Below are positions 1-9,789 of a stretch of 64,000 nt of DNA, in pieces. This DNA comes from Pedobacter foliorum (GTDB taxonomy: Bacteria > Bacteroidota > Bacteroidia > Sphingobacteriales > Sphingobacteriaceae): positions 1-64,000 of the forward strand of contig NZ_JABSNU010000017.1 of NCBI RefSeq assembly GCF_013266735.1, given 5' to 3'. Below the pieces are notes generated by a model. That model made no database searches, had not been told where the DNA came from, and was given only the letters and a program-made list of their open reading frames with translations. The position numbers and the translations under genes were made by a program. How positions within the stretch are numbered: the stretch's first letter is position 1; each line of letters starts with the position of its first letter.

Positions 1-21
1 TCATTACAAATAAGATATGGA

Positions 22-71
22 AATCAATGATGTTGTTAGGAGAGAAAAATCTCCTAACAACATCATTGATT
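22..71. terminator. Perfect 22-bp inverted repeat (hairpin)
   Basis: Two perfectly complementary 22-base arms (22-43 and 50-71) are separated by a 6-base loop. This is long and GC-poor for an intrinsic terminator and has no clean T-run on either side. It lies beyond the 3' end of the GH32 gene, so it may end transcription of a convergent gene left of the window or act as a bidirectional barrier. The structure is seen; the role is inferred. Confidence 0.5.
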
Positions 72-110
72 GATAAAATATGGATAAATAAATTTGGATT
101 TCAACATAGA

Positions 111-175
111 AGGACCTCGCACTAGCTATTTAAAACCTGCTTAAACGAGATCCTGAAATAAATTCAGGATGACGA
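111..175. repeat. Palindromic intergenic element, partial copy
   Basis: The right half matches the fuller copies at 49994, 56905 and 62082: a TCCTGAAATAAATTCAGGA core followed by TGACGA. The left arm is reduced to AGGACC plus the shared GCACTAGC loop motif. The core is itself quasi-palindromic. It sits just downstream of the GH32 stop codon. This looks like a REP/BIME-type or MITE-like repeat; no associated transposase is visible in the window. Confidence 0.7.
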
Positions 176-198
176 TTTTCAAAATAACGATTGCTAGC

Positions 199-1848
199 CT
201 ACTTCCAAATAGATTTAGCCGAATACACCTCTAAATTCTTAACCTCAATATTGTTCCCCCAGAAATGAAATCCTTCTTTATTATCTGAATTAGGTTTTCT
301 TTCCATAGAATAAGAATACGCGCCACCGTCAATAAATACCTCAATCGACGTTCTATCTACATAAATATCTGCTGTTAACTCCATACTAGTCATATCAGCA
401 GGCGAATAGAAAACACCATTTATCGTATTATTATTCATATCATAATCAATAACACGCTGACCAAACAAGTTAAACCCTGCACTGGTAGCATGCGACAACT
501 TAAATGTGGTTTTAATACGAATCTTATCCGCACTGTAAAACTCCTTAAGCTTCTGATTCGCATCATCAGATTTCAAACCAGTCCATTGATTTGTACGTTC
601 AAACAATTGCGAAGTCTCACTTACAGGCATATTATACAACCTAATTCCGTTTTTTGTAGCATGAAGCTTAAGCTCTGTAGGCAATAACATCATGTTGTTA
701 AAAGCCATACCAGGCTGCGCTACTCTACCCCATCCAATTTGAATACGTCTGCCATCACTTTCCGGGATATTCGAATAAGTCTGAGCCGCATAAATAGACC
801 CTGTAGTATATAAAAGCTTCCCTGTTTCAGGAGTAAAAACTTTCCCATCAAAAGAACCAAGCATATAAGTACCCGACGCACCATACATCACCCATTTGGT
901 CTTATTTTTATCACCATCAACAGGCAATTCAAAAAGATCAGGACATTCCCAAAATCCGGTAACATGACTTTCAAATTTCCAATCCTTTAAGTTATTAGAA
1001 TTGTAAATAGAATGACCATCGCGTTCATTCAAAACCATTACCCAATGCTTACCTGGTTTATACCAAAACACCTTTGGGTCACGAGTATCCTTACTGTTCC
1101 ATTTATCTTTAGAATCTATAACAGGATTCTTTTCATATTTAGTCCATGTACGGCCTTTATCTAAGCTGTACGCAACACATTGAATTTCTCTATCCGGATT
1201 ATCAGCAGTATAAAAAGCAACCATTGCAGGCGTTTTTCCTTTATTGAAACCTGCAGTATTATCATAATCCATCACAGCCGATCCAGAAAACATAGTACCT
1301 AACTTATCAGGGTGTAAAGCCACTGGAAGCTCATCCCAATGCGTAAGATCTTTACTCACTGCATGTCCCCACGACATATTTTCCCATTCTCTCTCATAAG
1401 GGTTATGTTGGTAAAACAAGTGATATTCGCCCTCATAATAGATCAATCCATTTGGATCATTAACCCATCCTCTTCTTGTTGTGAAATGGAATTGAGGACG
1501 GTTTTTCTCATGATACAACGAATCCTGACCAGCAATCTTATCGTCCTGATAAATCTTGCTAAGCCCTGCCGCATCGCCATCATAGCTTATTTTAATGGTC
1601 TTTCCTTTAAATGCAGATACGTCGCTAAAAACCCAGTACTCAGGTTCACCCGGTGCCAATCTTATTTTAAATGAGCGCTCTTGTTTACCCCCTATTTCAA
1701 ATGTCATTGTTCCCCTATCCTGGCGTTGAGAGATAGGAAAATTGAGGTATTTCTTAGTTATCTTAATGGAGATATCTGCTGCAAAAATAGAAATACTGCA
1801 GCAAAGCATTAGCCCTGTCGTAAATACGGCCTTTAACGTTGATTTCAT
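199..1848 (-). CDS. Secreted GH32 fructan/sucrose hydrolase (levanase/invertase family)
   Basis: Glycoside hydrolase family 32 enzyme expected to release fructose from levan, inulin or sucrose. Seen: an N-terminal signal peptide ending near FAADIS, an extra ~100-residue N-terminal beta domain (DUF4980-like), then WVNDPNG with the nucleophile Asp, the RDP motif, and ECPDLFELP with the acid/base Glu. The C-terminal beta-sandwich typical of GH32 follows. At 549 residues it has full family length. It is last in a minus-strand run behind a fructokinase and a sugar porter, which supports fructan or sucrose catabolism. There is no lipobox, so the product is probably periplasmic or secreted. Substrate linkage cannot be read from sequence. 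Confidence 0.93.
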   Translation of the reverse strand: MKSTLKAVFTTGLMLCCSISIFAADISIKITKKYLNFPISQRQDRGTMTFEIGGKQERSFKIRLAPGEPEYWVFSDVSAFKGKTIKISYDGDAAGLSKIYQDDKIAGQDSLYHEKNRPQFHFTTRRGWVNDPNGLIYYEGEYHLFYQHNPYEREWENMSWGHAVSKDLTHWDELPVALHPDKLGTMFSGSAVMDYDNTAGFNKGKTPAMVAFYTADNPDREIQCVAYSLDKGRTWTKYEKNPVIDSKDKWNSKDTRDPKVFWYKPGKHWVMVLNERDGHSIYNSNNLKDWKFESHVTGFWECPDLFELPVDGDKNKTKWVMYGASGTYMLGSFDGKVFTPETGKLLYTTGSIYAAQTYSNIPESDGRRIQIGWGRVAQPGMAFNNMMLLPTELKLHATKNGIRLYNMPVSETSQLFERTNQWTGLKSDDANQKLKEFYSADKIRIKTTFKLSHATSAGFNLFGQRVIDYDMNNNTINGVFYSPADMTSMELTADIYVDRTSIEVFIDGGAYSYSMERKPNSDNKEGFHFWGNNIEVKNLEVYSAKSIWK

Positions 1849-1923
1849 TATTTGGTTGTTTAGGTTAGTTTGTATGTTTCTGTAATTATAATACTTTAAT
1901 TCATTACACCCTTCAAAAAAGAG

Positions 1924-2841
1924 CTATTTAAGGTTAAATATTTGATCTCTAAACTGATTATATTCAGCAATATCATACGGAGGGCAGCCACCTTTTTTAG
2001 TAGCAATAAATCCTCCCATAGCTATCGCTTTCATTAATATATCTTTAGGCTGATCTTTCTGGTAATGACTGGCAATAAAAGCAGCCAGAAAAGAATCGCC
2101 ACTACCAATCGTATCGGTTACTTTTATCTCGTTGCCCCAAATGTGATGCTCCTCATCATTCTTGTAATAAGAAGCACCAAACTCTCCTTTAGTAACCACG
2201 ATTTCTGGAACATTAAAACGATTTTGGATAAACTTAACCATCTGTGGTTCCCCTTCAAATGAGCCTCTAAACATCGTTTGAACCATGCTTAGCTCAGCCT
2301 CATTAAACTTTACAATATCTGCCTTAGTTAATAATATCTCTAGTAAAGAATGATTAATAAAAGGCGGACGAATATTGATGTCAAATACCTTTATCGCATC
2401 AGTATCCAGTAATTCAATCAAAGTATTCCTTGATACATCATTTCTTGAAGCCAGACTTCCATAAACAAAATACTTTGAAGGTTTCAATTGCTCCTTTAAC
2501 TTATTTGCTTCATCAATAAAATCCCAGGCAACCGGAAAAACAATCTCATAAGTTACCTCATTTCCATTGTTCATTCTTGCCAGTACTTCACTGGTAGCGT
2601 GTTCTTTATCAGTTTGCAGGAAGCTCTTGTTAATACCCCAATTGTCCATCAATTCTTCCAGCTTGTGCCCATTATTGTCATCACCAATCCGACTAATCAA
2701 GCCGGATGCTATACCCAATTTATTGAGGTGATAAGCCACATTTAAAGGCGCGCCACCCGGCTGAGGACCATCAGGTAAAACGTCCCAAAGTATTTCTCCA
2801 TAGCACACTGCTTCTGCTGTTAAAGATGTTTCTTGTTTCAT
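1924..2841 (-). CDS. PfkB-family carbohydrate kinase, probable fructokinase
   Basis: Cytoplasmic ribokinase-family sugar kinase, 305 residues. Seen: an N-terminal GEILWDVLPDG segment, the substrate-binding PGGAPLNVAYHL motif, and the C-terminal signature DTIGSGDSFLAAF with the anion hole and catalytic Asp. The N-terminal motif and its place between a GH32 gene and a sugar porter favour fructose as substrate, giving fructose-6-phosphate for glycolysis. It starts 10 bp after the porter stop and lies 75 bp before the GH32 gene, so all three are probably co-transcribed. Other hexose specificity remains possible. Confidence 0.88.
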   Translation of the reverse strand: MKQETSLTAEAVCYGEILWDVLPDGPQPGGAPLNVAYHLNKLGIASGLISRIGDDNNGHKLEELMDNWGINKSFLQTDKEHATSEVLARMNNGNEVTYEIVFPVAWDFIDEANKLKEQLKPSKYFVYGSLASRNDVSRNTLIELLDTDAIKVFDINIRPPFINHSLLEILLTKADIVKFNEAELSMVQTMFRGSFEGEPQMVKFIQNRFNVPEIVVTKGEFGASYYKNDEEHHIWGNEIKVTDTIGSGDSFLAAFIASHYQKDQPKDILMKAIAMGGFIATKKGGCPPYDIAEYNQFRDQIFNLK

Positions 2842-2851
2842 AGTTTAGAAT

Positions 2852-4186
2852 TTAATGTAAAACAATATTGTCGCCAATGCTCTCCAATGATTTTCCTTTC
2901 GTTTCGGGCATAAAGCGCCATACAAATAACAATTGTAAAACCATCATGGCGCCAAAAAAGCTAAAAGTTGCGGCACCACCAAAAGTTTCGGCAAAATAAG
3001 GAAAGTAAAAGGCAACCAGAGCGGCCATTACCCAGTGCGTAGAACTACCCAGGGTTTGGCCTTTGGCCCTCACCTGATTTGGGAAGATTTCTGAAATAAA
3101 CACCCAAATAACAGCCCCCTGAGAAAAGGCAAAAAAGGCAATAAACACCATCATATAGATGGGAATGGCCATGCCACTAAAGCGCTCGGTATAAAATGTA
3201 AAGGCCACTAAAAATAAGGAAGCAATAAGGCCAAAAGACCCGATCAGCATCAATACACGGCGACCAACCTTATCTATAAAATTTAAAGCCAATAGTGTAA
3301 AGGCGAAATTGATTAGCCCAATACCAACTGTAGATAACAGCGAAGAATGCGCACCAAGACCAGCCATTTCAAATATCCTTGGGGCATAATAGATAATGGC
3401 ATTAATACCCGACACCTGATTAAAAAACGCAAACAACACTGCAAATATCACTGGTTTAGAATACTGACCAGAGAACAAGCTTTCGCTGCTTTTTGATGAT
3501 TCCCCTAGCTTTGTTTCTGATCTTTTAATTGAAGCCAATTCTTCCTCACAATTCAGCGGATTAATAATCCTCAATATCGCCAGCGCTTTTTCAGTAGCCC
3601 CTTTTTTAAGGATAAGCCAACGCGGACTTTCCGGAATAAACTTAATTAATATCAGGAACACTAAAGATGGAGCAGCCTGCACGCCTAACATCCAACGCCA
3701 TGATGATTCTCCACCCTGACTGATCAGGTAATTAGAAAGGTAAGAGATCAAAATTCCCAATACCACATTAAATTGAAACAGTCCTACCAAACGACCACGC
3801 CTATCCGCGGGCGAAATCTCTGAGATATAAATTGGTGCCGTAACTGAAGATGTACCCACTCCCAGGCCACCCAAAAATCTGAATACCAGAAAAACATACC
3901 AATTATCAGCCATTGCAGTTCCTAAAGAGGAAAGCAGATAAACCACAGCAACAAAATACAAAGTGTTTTTACGACCAAACTTATCGGACGGTCGGGAACC
4001 GAGCAATGAGCCTATCACAGTTCCTATTAAAGCTATTGAAATGGTTAGCCCATGTTCAAATACTGAAAGGTTCCAATATTGTTGTATTGATTTTTCGGCG
4101 CCTGATATCACTGCGGTATCAAAGCCAAATAAAAACCCGCCTAATGCTACTACTATCGACCAGGCCAGTACTGAATTCTTTTTCAT
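2852..4186 (-). CDS. MFS sugar porter (fructose/sucrose uptake candidate)
   Basis: Twelve-helix major facilitator of the sugar-porter family. Seen: GGFLFGFDTAVISGA at the N-terminus, the loop motif GSRPSDKFGRKN, PESPRWL after helix 6, and the C-terminal PETKGKSLE signature. The start at 4186 (MKKNSVLAW) is preferred; an upstream in-frame ATG at 4219 adds 11 residues that look like leader. It is first in the run with fructokinase and GH32, so it probably imports the monosaccharide released in the periplasm. Transport is probably by proton symport, as is common in this family (inference). Confidence 0.9.
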   Translation of the reverse strand: MKKNSVLAWSIVVALGGFLFGFDTAVISGAEKSIQQYWNLSVFEHGLTISIALIGTVIGSLLGSRPSDKFGRKNTLYFVAVVYLLSSLGTAMADNWYVFLVFRFLGGLGVGTSSVTAPIYISEISPADRRGRLVGLFQFNVVLGILISYLSNYLISQGGESSWRWMLGVQAAPSLVFLILIKFIPESPRWLILKKGATEKALAILRIINPLNCEEELASIKRSETKLGESSKSSESLFSGQYSKPVIFAVLFAFFNQVSGINAIIYYAPRIFEMAGLGAHSSLLSTVGIGLINFAFTLLALNFIDKVGRRVLMLIGSFGLIASLFLVAFTFYTERFSGMAIPIYMMVFIAFFAFSQGAVIWVFISEIFPNQVRAKGQTLGSSTHWVMAALVAFYFPYFAETFGGAATFSFFGAMMVLQLLFVWRFMPETKGKSLESIGDNIVLH

Positions 4187-4352
4187 GAAGTTCGATTTAT
4201 AAATGGTTAAGGATTGCAAATTAGAAGTAAATGACAGGTAGGTGTTATGAATCTTACATCAAATTCTTTAAAAAACAGAACACACCAAAATCAATTGAAT
4301 ATCAATAAGTTAAAAACAACAAATAAACACTTTTATTTAGATGTTAAATTTT

Positions 4353-4381
4353 GTTACACGATTCTTTAACTCAGGTTACAC
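4353..4381. promoter_or_regulatory. Direct repeat GTTACAC x2, candidate HTCS operator
   Basis: GTTACAC occurs at 4353-4359 and again at 4375-4381, 22 bp apart (about two helical turns), in the divergent gap between the sugar porter and the HTCS gene. AraC-type output domains bind direct repeats, so this is a candidate operator for the fructan genes. The repeat is seen; its use is inferred. Confidence 0.4.
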
Positions 4382-4470
4382 CCTATAAAGCACCCCATAC
4401 TGCCAAATTTTAAAATGAGGTATATAATTTATAGCTTTAATGGTTCCCACTAATTTTTATAGCCCTTATA

Positions 4471-7263
4471 ATGATCAACCCCTTCAGTTTTAAATGCCTT
4501 TTCAAATACCAGATTACATTGCTGCTCGTATTTGCATTGGGAGTAATTTTAACCTTACAAGGCTGCTCAGATAAAAAGGAAACAAGGGAGTATAAGATTG
4601 GCTTTTCGCAATGTGTTGGCTCTGATTTATGGCGCAAAACGATGCTCGTTGAAATGAAAACCGAGCTTTCTTTAAAACCCGGCACAAAATTGAGCTATGC
4701 CGATGCTGATAACAGTAGCAGCAAGCAAATAGAGCAGGTAAAGGAAATGATTAATGAAGGCATAGATTTGCTAGTCATTTCACCAAATGAAGCACTACCG
4801 CTCACTAAAATCGTTGAGGAGACCTATAACAAAGGCATTCCCGTAATTGTTATCGACCGTAAAACTTCGTCGCCACTTTATACTGCTTATGTTGGTGCTG
4901 AGAATTATCAGGTAGGTAAAATAGCAGGAGAATATTTGGCCAATAGCCTAAAAGGATCAGGAAATGTTGTAGAGGTAATGGGCTTGCCCGGCTCCTCTCC
5001 TGCTATTGAGCGCGACAGGGGCTTTATGGATGCACTTAAGGAACACCCTGAAATTAAAGTAACCGGTCAGTTTTATGGCGACTGGTTAGGGCCAAACACA
5101 GAAACGCAACTACTAAAAAACAAGGATAAGCTTAAAAACATTGACGCCATATTTGCGCATAATGATGTAATGGCTACAAGCGCCAGAAAGGTGCTTAAAC
5201 AACTTAACCTAAGCAATAAAATAAAGGTAATTGGGGTTGATGCCTTACCCGGAAACGGCGGTGGCCTAAATCTGGTAAGTAACAAAACACTAACTGCCAG
5301 TGTACTTTACCCTACCGGAGGTAAAGAAGCAATTAACATTGCCATGAGAATCCTGAACAAGGAATCCTTTTCAAAAGAAAACATCCTGCAAACTGTAGTA
5401 ATTGATAGCAGCAATGTGCAATTAATGAAGCTTCAATGGGATAGAATAAACAGTCAGCAAAGCGATATAGAGCGTCAGCAGACCTTACTTGCAGATCAGT
5501 TTAAAGTTTACAACAGTCAGAGACTGGTACTTAATTTCATTGTGATCACGCTAGTGTTAGCCGTAGTATTTGGAGGACTCGCCTTTCACGCTTTACTCGA
5601 AAACAGAAAAATCAACAAGAGCCTAGAGCTTAAGAATGCAGAGATCTTAAATCAGCGAAACCAGCTCATAGAGATGTCGGAAAAGGCTCAGGCTGCAACC
5701 GAGGCCAAGCTCAATTTCTTTACCAACATCTCCCACGAGTTCAGAACACCACTTACACTCATCTTATCCCCTCTTGAAGATCTACTAAAAAACGAAAAAG
5801 TAAAAGCAACGGCGGGTAATAACCTTACGCTGATCTACAAAAACGTTTACAGGCTACTGAGGCTGGTAAATCAATTGATGGACTACCGAAAAATTGAGCA
5901 CAAGCAGTTTAAACTACACGCAACGGCCAATAACCTAATAGATTTTGTAAAGGAAATTCTGGATAGCTTTAAACACAACGCCGAGAAACGCAATATAGAC
6001 CTGAGGTTAGTAGTTAAAGAAAGTCCGGGAGTAGTTTGGTTTGACGTAAACATCCTCGATAAGGTGATATTTAACCTGCTAAGCAATGCCTTAAAATTCA
6101 CCAGCGATAATGGCAGAATCTACATTACCATAAGTAAAACCAACAACACAGTTAATATTGAGGTAGAAGACAACGGTTTAGGCATGACAGACACCGAACT
6201 TGAACATATTTTTGAGCAGTTCTATCAATCAGATCTCAATTACAGCAGAGGCTCAGGCCTGGGCTTATCTCTTTCTAAGGAATTGATTCTGTTACATCAA
6301 GGAAACATTGCTGTAAGCAGTAAAAAATGGCAGGGAACTACATTTACCATAACATTACCTCTAGGAGATGCCCACCTTACAGAAGAAGAAAAGCTAGTAC
6401 AAGAGCAACAAGGCGCTATGCTGTACGATCAGATAAAAATATACACTACCGAACATGACCACGCCGCAATCAAAGAAAAGGACCGCGCATTTGAGCACAT
6501 CAAAGATCAATCGGTATTAATTATAGAGGATAATCAGGACCTGCTGAATTATCTAACCGAAAAATTTGAGGCAGATTACGAAGTATTTACCGCCTCTACA
6601 GGCACCAATGGACTAGCCGAAGCTTATGAAAAAATCCCTGATCTGATTATTACCGATGTTGTAGTACCCGGCATGTCTGGCAAAAACCTAACCCAGCAAC
6701 TCAAATCTGACATCCGTACCTCACACATTCCAATTATACTATTAACTGCCCAGGGCAGCATAGAACAGCAAGTGAACGGCATACAGAGCATGGCAGATGT
6801 GTACATTACCAAGCCTTTTAACTTCGAATACCTGCAAGCCAACGTAGAAAACCTGATTAAGAACAGAGTTATCTTAAAAGAACACTACACCAGCGACATC
6901 TCCTCGTCAGGCGTTAAAAAATCGACCAACCTAATTGACAAGAAGTTCTTAAACGACTTCGCCGGAATTGTAGAACACAACCTAAGCAACGAGCATTTCA
7001 GTGTAGATGATATCGGTAAGGCCATAGGCATATCCCGCGTTCAACTGTACCGTAAAGTAAAAGCGTTATTAAACTGCAGTATAACAGATTACATTTTAAA
7101 CCGACGACTTAAAAAGGCTAAGTACTTACTAAATAACGAAGAGTATTCTATTTCAGAAATCACTTATATGGTCGGCATATCATCCCCTACTTATTTCTCT
7201 ACCATTTTTAAAAACAAGTACGGGATGACCCCAACTGAATACAAGAAAACCAGAAATCAATAA
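4471..7263 (+). CDS. Hybrid two-component system regulator with periplasmic sugar-binding sensor
   Basis: One-polypeptide sensor and transcription factor, 930 residues. Order seen: N-terminal membrane/lipobox-like segment (LQGCSDK); LacI/RbsB-type periplasmic binding domain about residues 45-330; transmembrane helix about 352-375; histidine kinase with phospho-acceptor NISHEFRTPL and ATPase motifs DNGLGM and GSGLGLSL; receiver domain (LIIEDNQD, phospho-Asp in IITDVVVPG); C-terminal AraC-type HTH. Bacteroides BT1754 has this architecture, binds fructose and controls fructan genes. With GH32, fructokinase and porter divergent from it, fructose sensing is the best inference. Confidence 0.92.
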   Translation: MINPFSFKCLFKYQITLLLVFALGVILTLQGCSDKKETREYKIGFSQCVGSDLWRKTMLVEMKTELSLKPGTKLSYADADNSSSKQIEQVKEMINEGIDLLVISPNEALPLTKIVEETYNKGIPVIVIDRKTSSPLYTAYVGAENYQVGKIAGEYLANSLKGSGNVVEVMGLPGSSPAIERDRGFMDALKEHPEIKVTGQFYGDWLGPNTETQLLKNKDKLKNIDAIFAHNDVMATSARKVLKQLNLSNKIKVIGVDALPGNGGGLNLVSNKTLTASVLYPTGGKEAINIAMRILNKESFSKENILQTVVIDSSNVQLMKLQWDRINSQQSDIERQQTLLADQFKVYNSQRLVLNFIVITLVLAVVFGGLAFHALLENRKINKSLELKNAEILNQRNQLIEMSEKAQAATEAKLNFFTNISHEFRTPLTLILSPLEDLLKNEKVKATAGNNLTLIYKNVYRLLRLVNQLMDYRKIEHKQFKLHATANNLIDFVKEILDSFKHNAEKRNIDLRLVVKESPGVVWFDVNILDKVIFNLLSNALKFTSDNGRIYITISKTNNTVNIEVEDNGLGMTDTELEHIFEQFYQSDLNYSRGSGLGLSLSKELILLHQGNIAVSSKKWQGTTFTITLPLGDAHLTEEEKLVQEQQGAMLYDQIKIYTTEHDHAAIKEKDRAFEHIKDQSVLIIEDNQDLLNYLTEKFEADYEVFTASTGTNGLAEAYEKIPDLIITDVVVPGMSGKNLTQQLKSDIRTSHIPIILLTAQGSIEQQVNGIQSMADVYITKPFNFEYLQANVENLIKNRVILKEHYTSDISSSGVKKSTNLIDKKFLNDFAGIVEHNLSNEHFSVDDIGKAIGISRVQLYRKVKALLNCSITDYILNRRLKKAKYLLNNEEYSISEITYMVGISSPTYFSTIFKNKYGMTPTEYKKTRNQ

Positions 7264-7264
7264 G

Positions 7265-8611
7265 CTATTCAACTAAAATAGTTACAGCCGCAGGAAAAAG
7301 CCTATCCGGATCACCAAACAAAGCAAGGCTCTCTGCCATTGTACCTACATTTGGCTTCAACTTTTTGTCACTGATAAGCTTATCATTATAGTAAACCAAT
7401 ACAGGTTCAGCGAAATTAACTCTGTCAATATATAGCTTAACTTTCCCTTTAACCTTGCCCTTAACATTCGAAGAACTTACCTGATAAGTGTTTCCCTTTT
7501 TCTCTACATAAAATTTCCTTTCACCAGTTTTAGAAAGGCCGTCCAATCTTAAATAACCAAAACCCTTTCTATAAGTGCTGGGCACGTTGGGCTCGCCACC
7601 ATAAATACTATCCGCTTGTGCATAATATACCATGCTTAACGTATCTGGATATGGTTTTCTGCTAAATTGCTTTAACCATGGTGCGGTTCTGAAATAGTCA
7701 ATCCCGTGTCCACGACCGTTCTGTATCTCTACCTCATGTTTAAACTGTCCGGGATTCTTTGCGGAGGCACTATCCAAAAGCTTCTTCCAATCTCTTCCAT
7801 TTTGTACGCGTCCGTAGGCATAGTCTTTCTCGCCAACCTCAATACGAAAAGCGATGTTTCTTAAATTCTCGACAGGCTCCTGATCTGCCCACACCGGTCC
7901 TGCCATAGGTCCTGCCCCTGCAAAGTAATCTGCAAGAAAAATACCCATCCTGAAACTGCCATATCCACCTTCAGAAATCCCCATTATGTAGGTCTTATTT
8001 GCATTTACATCGCCAGAAAGCACTGCAAGCTGCCAGGTTCTAATCCATGCGGCTATAACGCCACTATGGTACCAGCGCCCTCTTCTATCATCTGGCATGC
8101 GAGGGATAAAATACATACTCGGACTATCCTGATACTTTGCGCCTAAAGATTTAGCTGCTTTCCATTCAGAATCATTTGATGGTGAAGTCCATGGCCCCGA
8201 TTCGCCAGGAAAACAACCTCCACCATGTAAATTGATATAAAGCGGATAACCACCATCCGGCTTATTGCCCTTCTTACTCATTGAAAAAAGCATTTTCTTT
8301 TGATCAGGCAGTTGCCAGATTAAGGAATCCTTTGTAGAGTTGTCGATTAGCTGAGCCCATGTTTTAAGGCGTTCAGCATTGGCTTTTTTCCATGAACTCC
8401 ATAAGAGTGTTTGGTATTTAGTAATCTCGGTTGTTAGTATTGTTTTTTTATAGTACTCGGCAGGAGGATTAATTAAGCTATCTTTTTCTATTGTAGAAGT
8501 AAGGTATTTTGTGAGGCCGTCTTCGTATGCGGCGGTAGTTTCTTTTTTAACTGATTTACAGGCGCCAAATAGGCAAACCAAGGCAAGAGCTACTAGTATT
8601 TTTTGATTCAT
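7265..8611 (-). CDS. Lipoprotein alpha/beta-hydrolase, esterase-like
   Basis: 448-residue lipoprotein with lipobox LFGACKS. An alpha/beta-hydrolase core is visible: oxyanion-type NLHGGGCFPGE, nucleophile elbow GISEGGYGS, and a late GRGHGIDYF segment that likely carries the catalytic His. A C-terminal beta-rich tail of about 100 residues follows. Secreted enzymes of this type often act as acyl or carbohydrate esterases; the exact substrate is not evident. It converges on the HTCS gene with one base between the stop codons, so it is not part of that transcript. Confidence 0.75.
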   Translation of the reverse strand: MNQKILVALALVCLFGACKSVKKETTAAYEDGLTKYLTSTIEKDSLINPPAEYYKKTILTTEITKYQTLLWSSWKKANAERLKTWAQLIDNSTKDSLIWQLPDQKKMLFSMSKKGNKPDGGYPLYINLHGGGCFPGESGPWTSPSNDSEWKAAKSLGAKYQDSPSMYFIPRMPDDRRGRWYHSGVIAAWIRTWQLAVLSGDVNANKTYIMGISEGGYGSFRMGIFLADYFAGAGPMAGPVWADQEPVENLRNIAFRIEVGEKDYAYGRVQNGRDWKKLLDSASAKNPGQFKHEVEIQNGRGHGIDYFRTAPWLKQFSRKPYPDTLSMVYYAQADSIYGGEPNVPSTYRKGFGYLRLDGLSKTGERKFYVEKKGNTYQVSSSNVKGKVKGKVKLYIDRVNFAEPVLVYYNDKLISDKKLKPNVGTMAESLALFGDPDRLFPAAVTILVE

Positions 8612-8989
8612 TTAGTTGATTTTCATTTTTTAAATCATTTTCATCATCATCATCATTATGAATCTTGCAATTTAGCCATAAACATGGAAGGACAAAAGCA
8701 CTATATTGACTTGCTTTTAAAAAAGTACCGCCTGCGATTATTCTTAGTGTCTTTAGAGAAACCTGTCAGGGAATAGTCTGACCTAAGTCTAAGGTGAGCC
8801 TAACAGATTAGCTATTACAAAGAAGTTTTGTCGTTTTAAAAAAGGCTCTATTTTTACCACTAAAACGTATAACAACTATAAACCAAAAGGTTACATCATT
8901 ATAAATTTACAAAAAAATAAAAAACTACCAAATTTCAGGAACAATAATTAATCCCGTTTGTTAAGCTGAATACATTAATCCAAATCACA
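8612..8989. other. 378-bp gap without a convincing gene
   Basis: AT-rich divergent gap between the esterase-like gene and a small plus-strand gene. It holds a short TCA triplet run (8641-8656) and a 30-codon ATG frame at 8684-8776 on the plus strand, basic and leucine-rich, with no recognised family. No tRNA, RNA gene or clear -7 box was found. It presumably contains promoters for both flanking genes. Confidence 0.5.
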
Positions 8990-9232
8990 ATGGAAAAATT
9001 TAGAATTGAAGTAGCCGATAGCCGGCACTTCGGACAGTTTTTTGACATTAAGGCTCTCGATAATGAACGATTCCAAATCTTTAACGACCAACATGAAAGA
9101 ATCGGGACAATTGAGATAGACAATGATGACCGAGATCATTACCGACAAAGCATGGATTGCAAAGTAGATCTTCCCTTACTTAATTCAATTAGAGACAGTA
9201 TACTTCTTCATCAAGAACTGGTTACAAAATAA
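8990..9232 (+). CDS. Small conserved-looking protein of unknown function
   Basis: 80 residues, acidic and hydrophilic, without signal peptide or membrane segment. The pattern of alternating beta-type strands (FRIEVADS, FQIFND, IGTIEIDN) followed by an amphipathic helix suggests a small folded cytoplasmic domain. I do not recognise the family. It stands alone, eight bases before a convergent gene. The coding call rests on its composition, clean ATG and lack of a better frame. Confidence 0.6.
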   Translation: MEKFRIEVADSRHFGQFFDIKALDNERFQIFNDQHERIGTIEIDNDDRDHYRQSMDCKVDLPLLNSIRDSILLHQELVTK

Positions 9233-9240
9233 TTATCGGC

Positions 9241-9693
9241 TTAATGATTTGATTTTATGGCATTTTGCAGATGCATAATCTCATCAAACTCCACTTTTGC
9301 AACAGGATAACCTTTCAAACTTTGCTGAACCTGATAAACTTTATTAGATTGTTCATTTAAAGCTGCCAACTTCCCATAAGTTTTTAAGTAAATACTACAG
9401 TTTTCTCTTAAAATTTCCAGCTCTTCAAATTTCTTCATATTGGTATAAAATGCAGGATCTTTAACACTTGGCAATAGGGCTCTTTGTGTCAATATTCGCC
9501 AATACAGAATAGAAAAATTAACCTTACCTACTGCTTTTTCAGCTTGTTCTAGCTTTGTTAATGCACTATTATACTGGCCTATATGATAACTCTTTTGGGC
9601 TTCCCTTATCCTGGTTTTAGCAGATATGGATTGGCCCATACCGGTCATTGTAAGACAAGTAAAAACCACTAGTAAGCTTAGAAACTGTTTCAT
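9241..9693 (-). CDS. Exported TPR-like small protein, unknown function
   Basis: 150 residues with a clear signal peptide (cleavage near GMGQS). The mature part is helical. The segment AQKSYHIGQYNSALTKLEQA resembles one tetratricopeptide repeat, followed by further amphipathic helices. Probably a periplasmic scaffold or binding protein. It is convergent with the small gene at 8990 and divergent from the thioredoxin-fold gene at 9790, which also has a helical C-terminal part. Confidence 0.65.
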   Translation of the reverse strand: MKQFLSLLVVFTCLTMTGMGQSISAKTRIREAQKSYHIGQYNSALTKLEQAEKAVGKVNFSILYWRILTQRALLPSVKDPAFYTNMKKFEELEILRENCSIYLKTYGKLAALNEQSNKVYQVQQSLKGYPVAKVEFDEIMHLQNAIKSNH

Positions 9694-9789
9694 TAAATTA
9701 TTTTTTCAAATGTATAACCAGATTTTTCATTCTACCATAGAATAGAAAAATTTAATACCTTGCAAACATCCTAAATTATTTAACGCTCA

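Noticed and set aside
1339..1674. 111-codon plus-strand frame inside the GH32 gene
   Set aside because: Antisense to conserved GH32 motifs; no family features.
8684..8776. 30-codon plus-strand frame as a gene
   Set aside because: Too short, no family, no clear promoter; noted only within the gap description.
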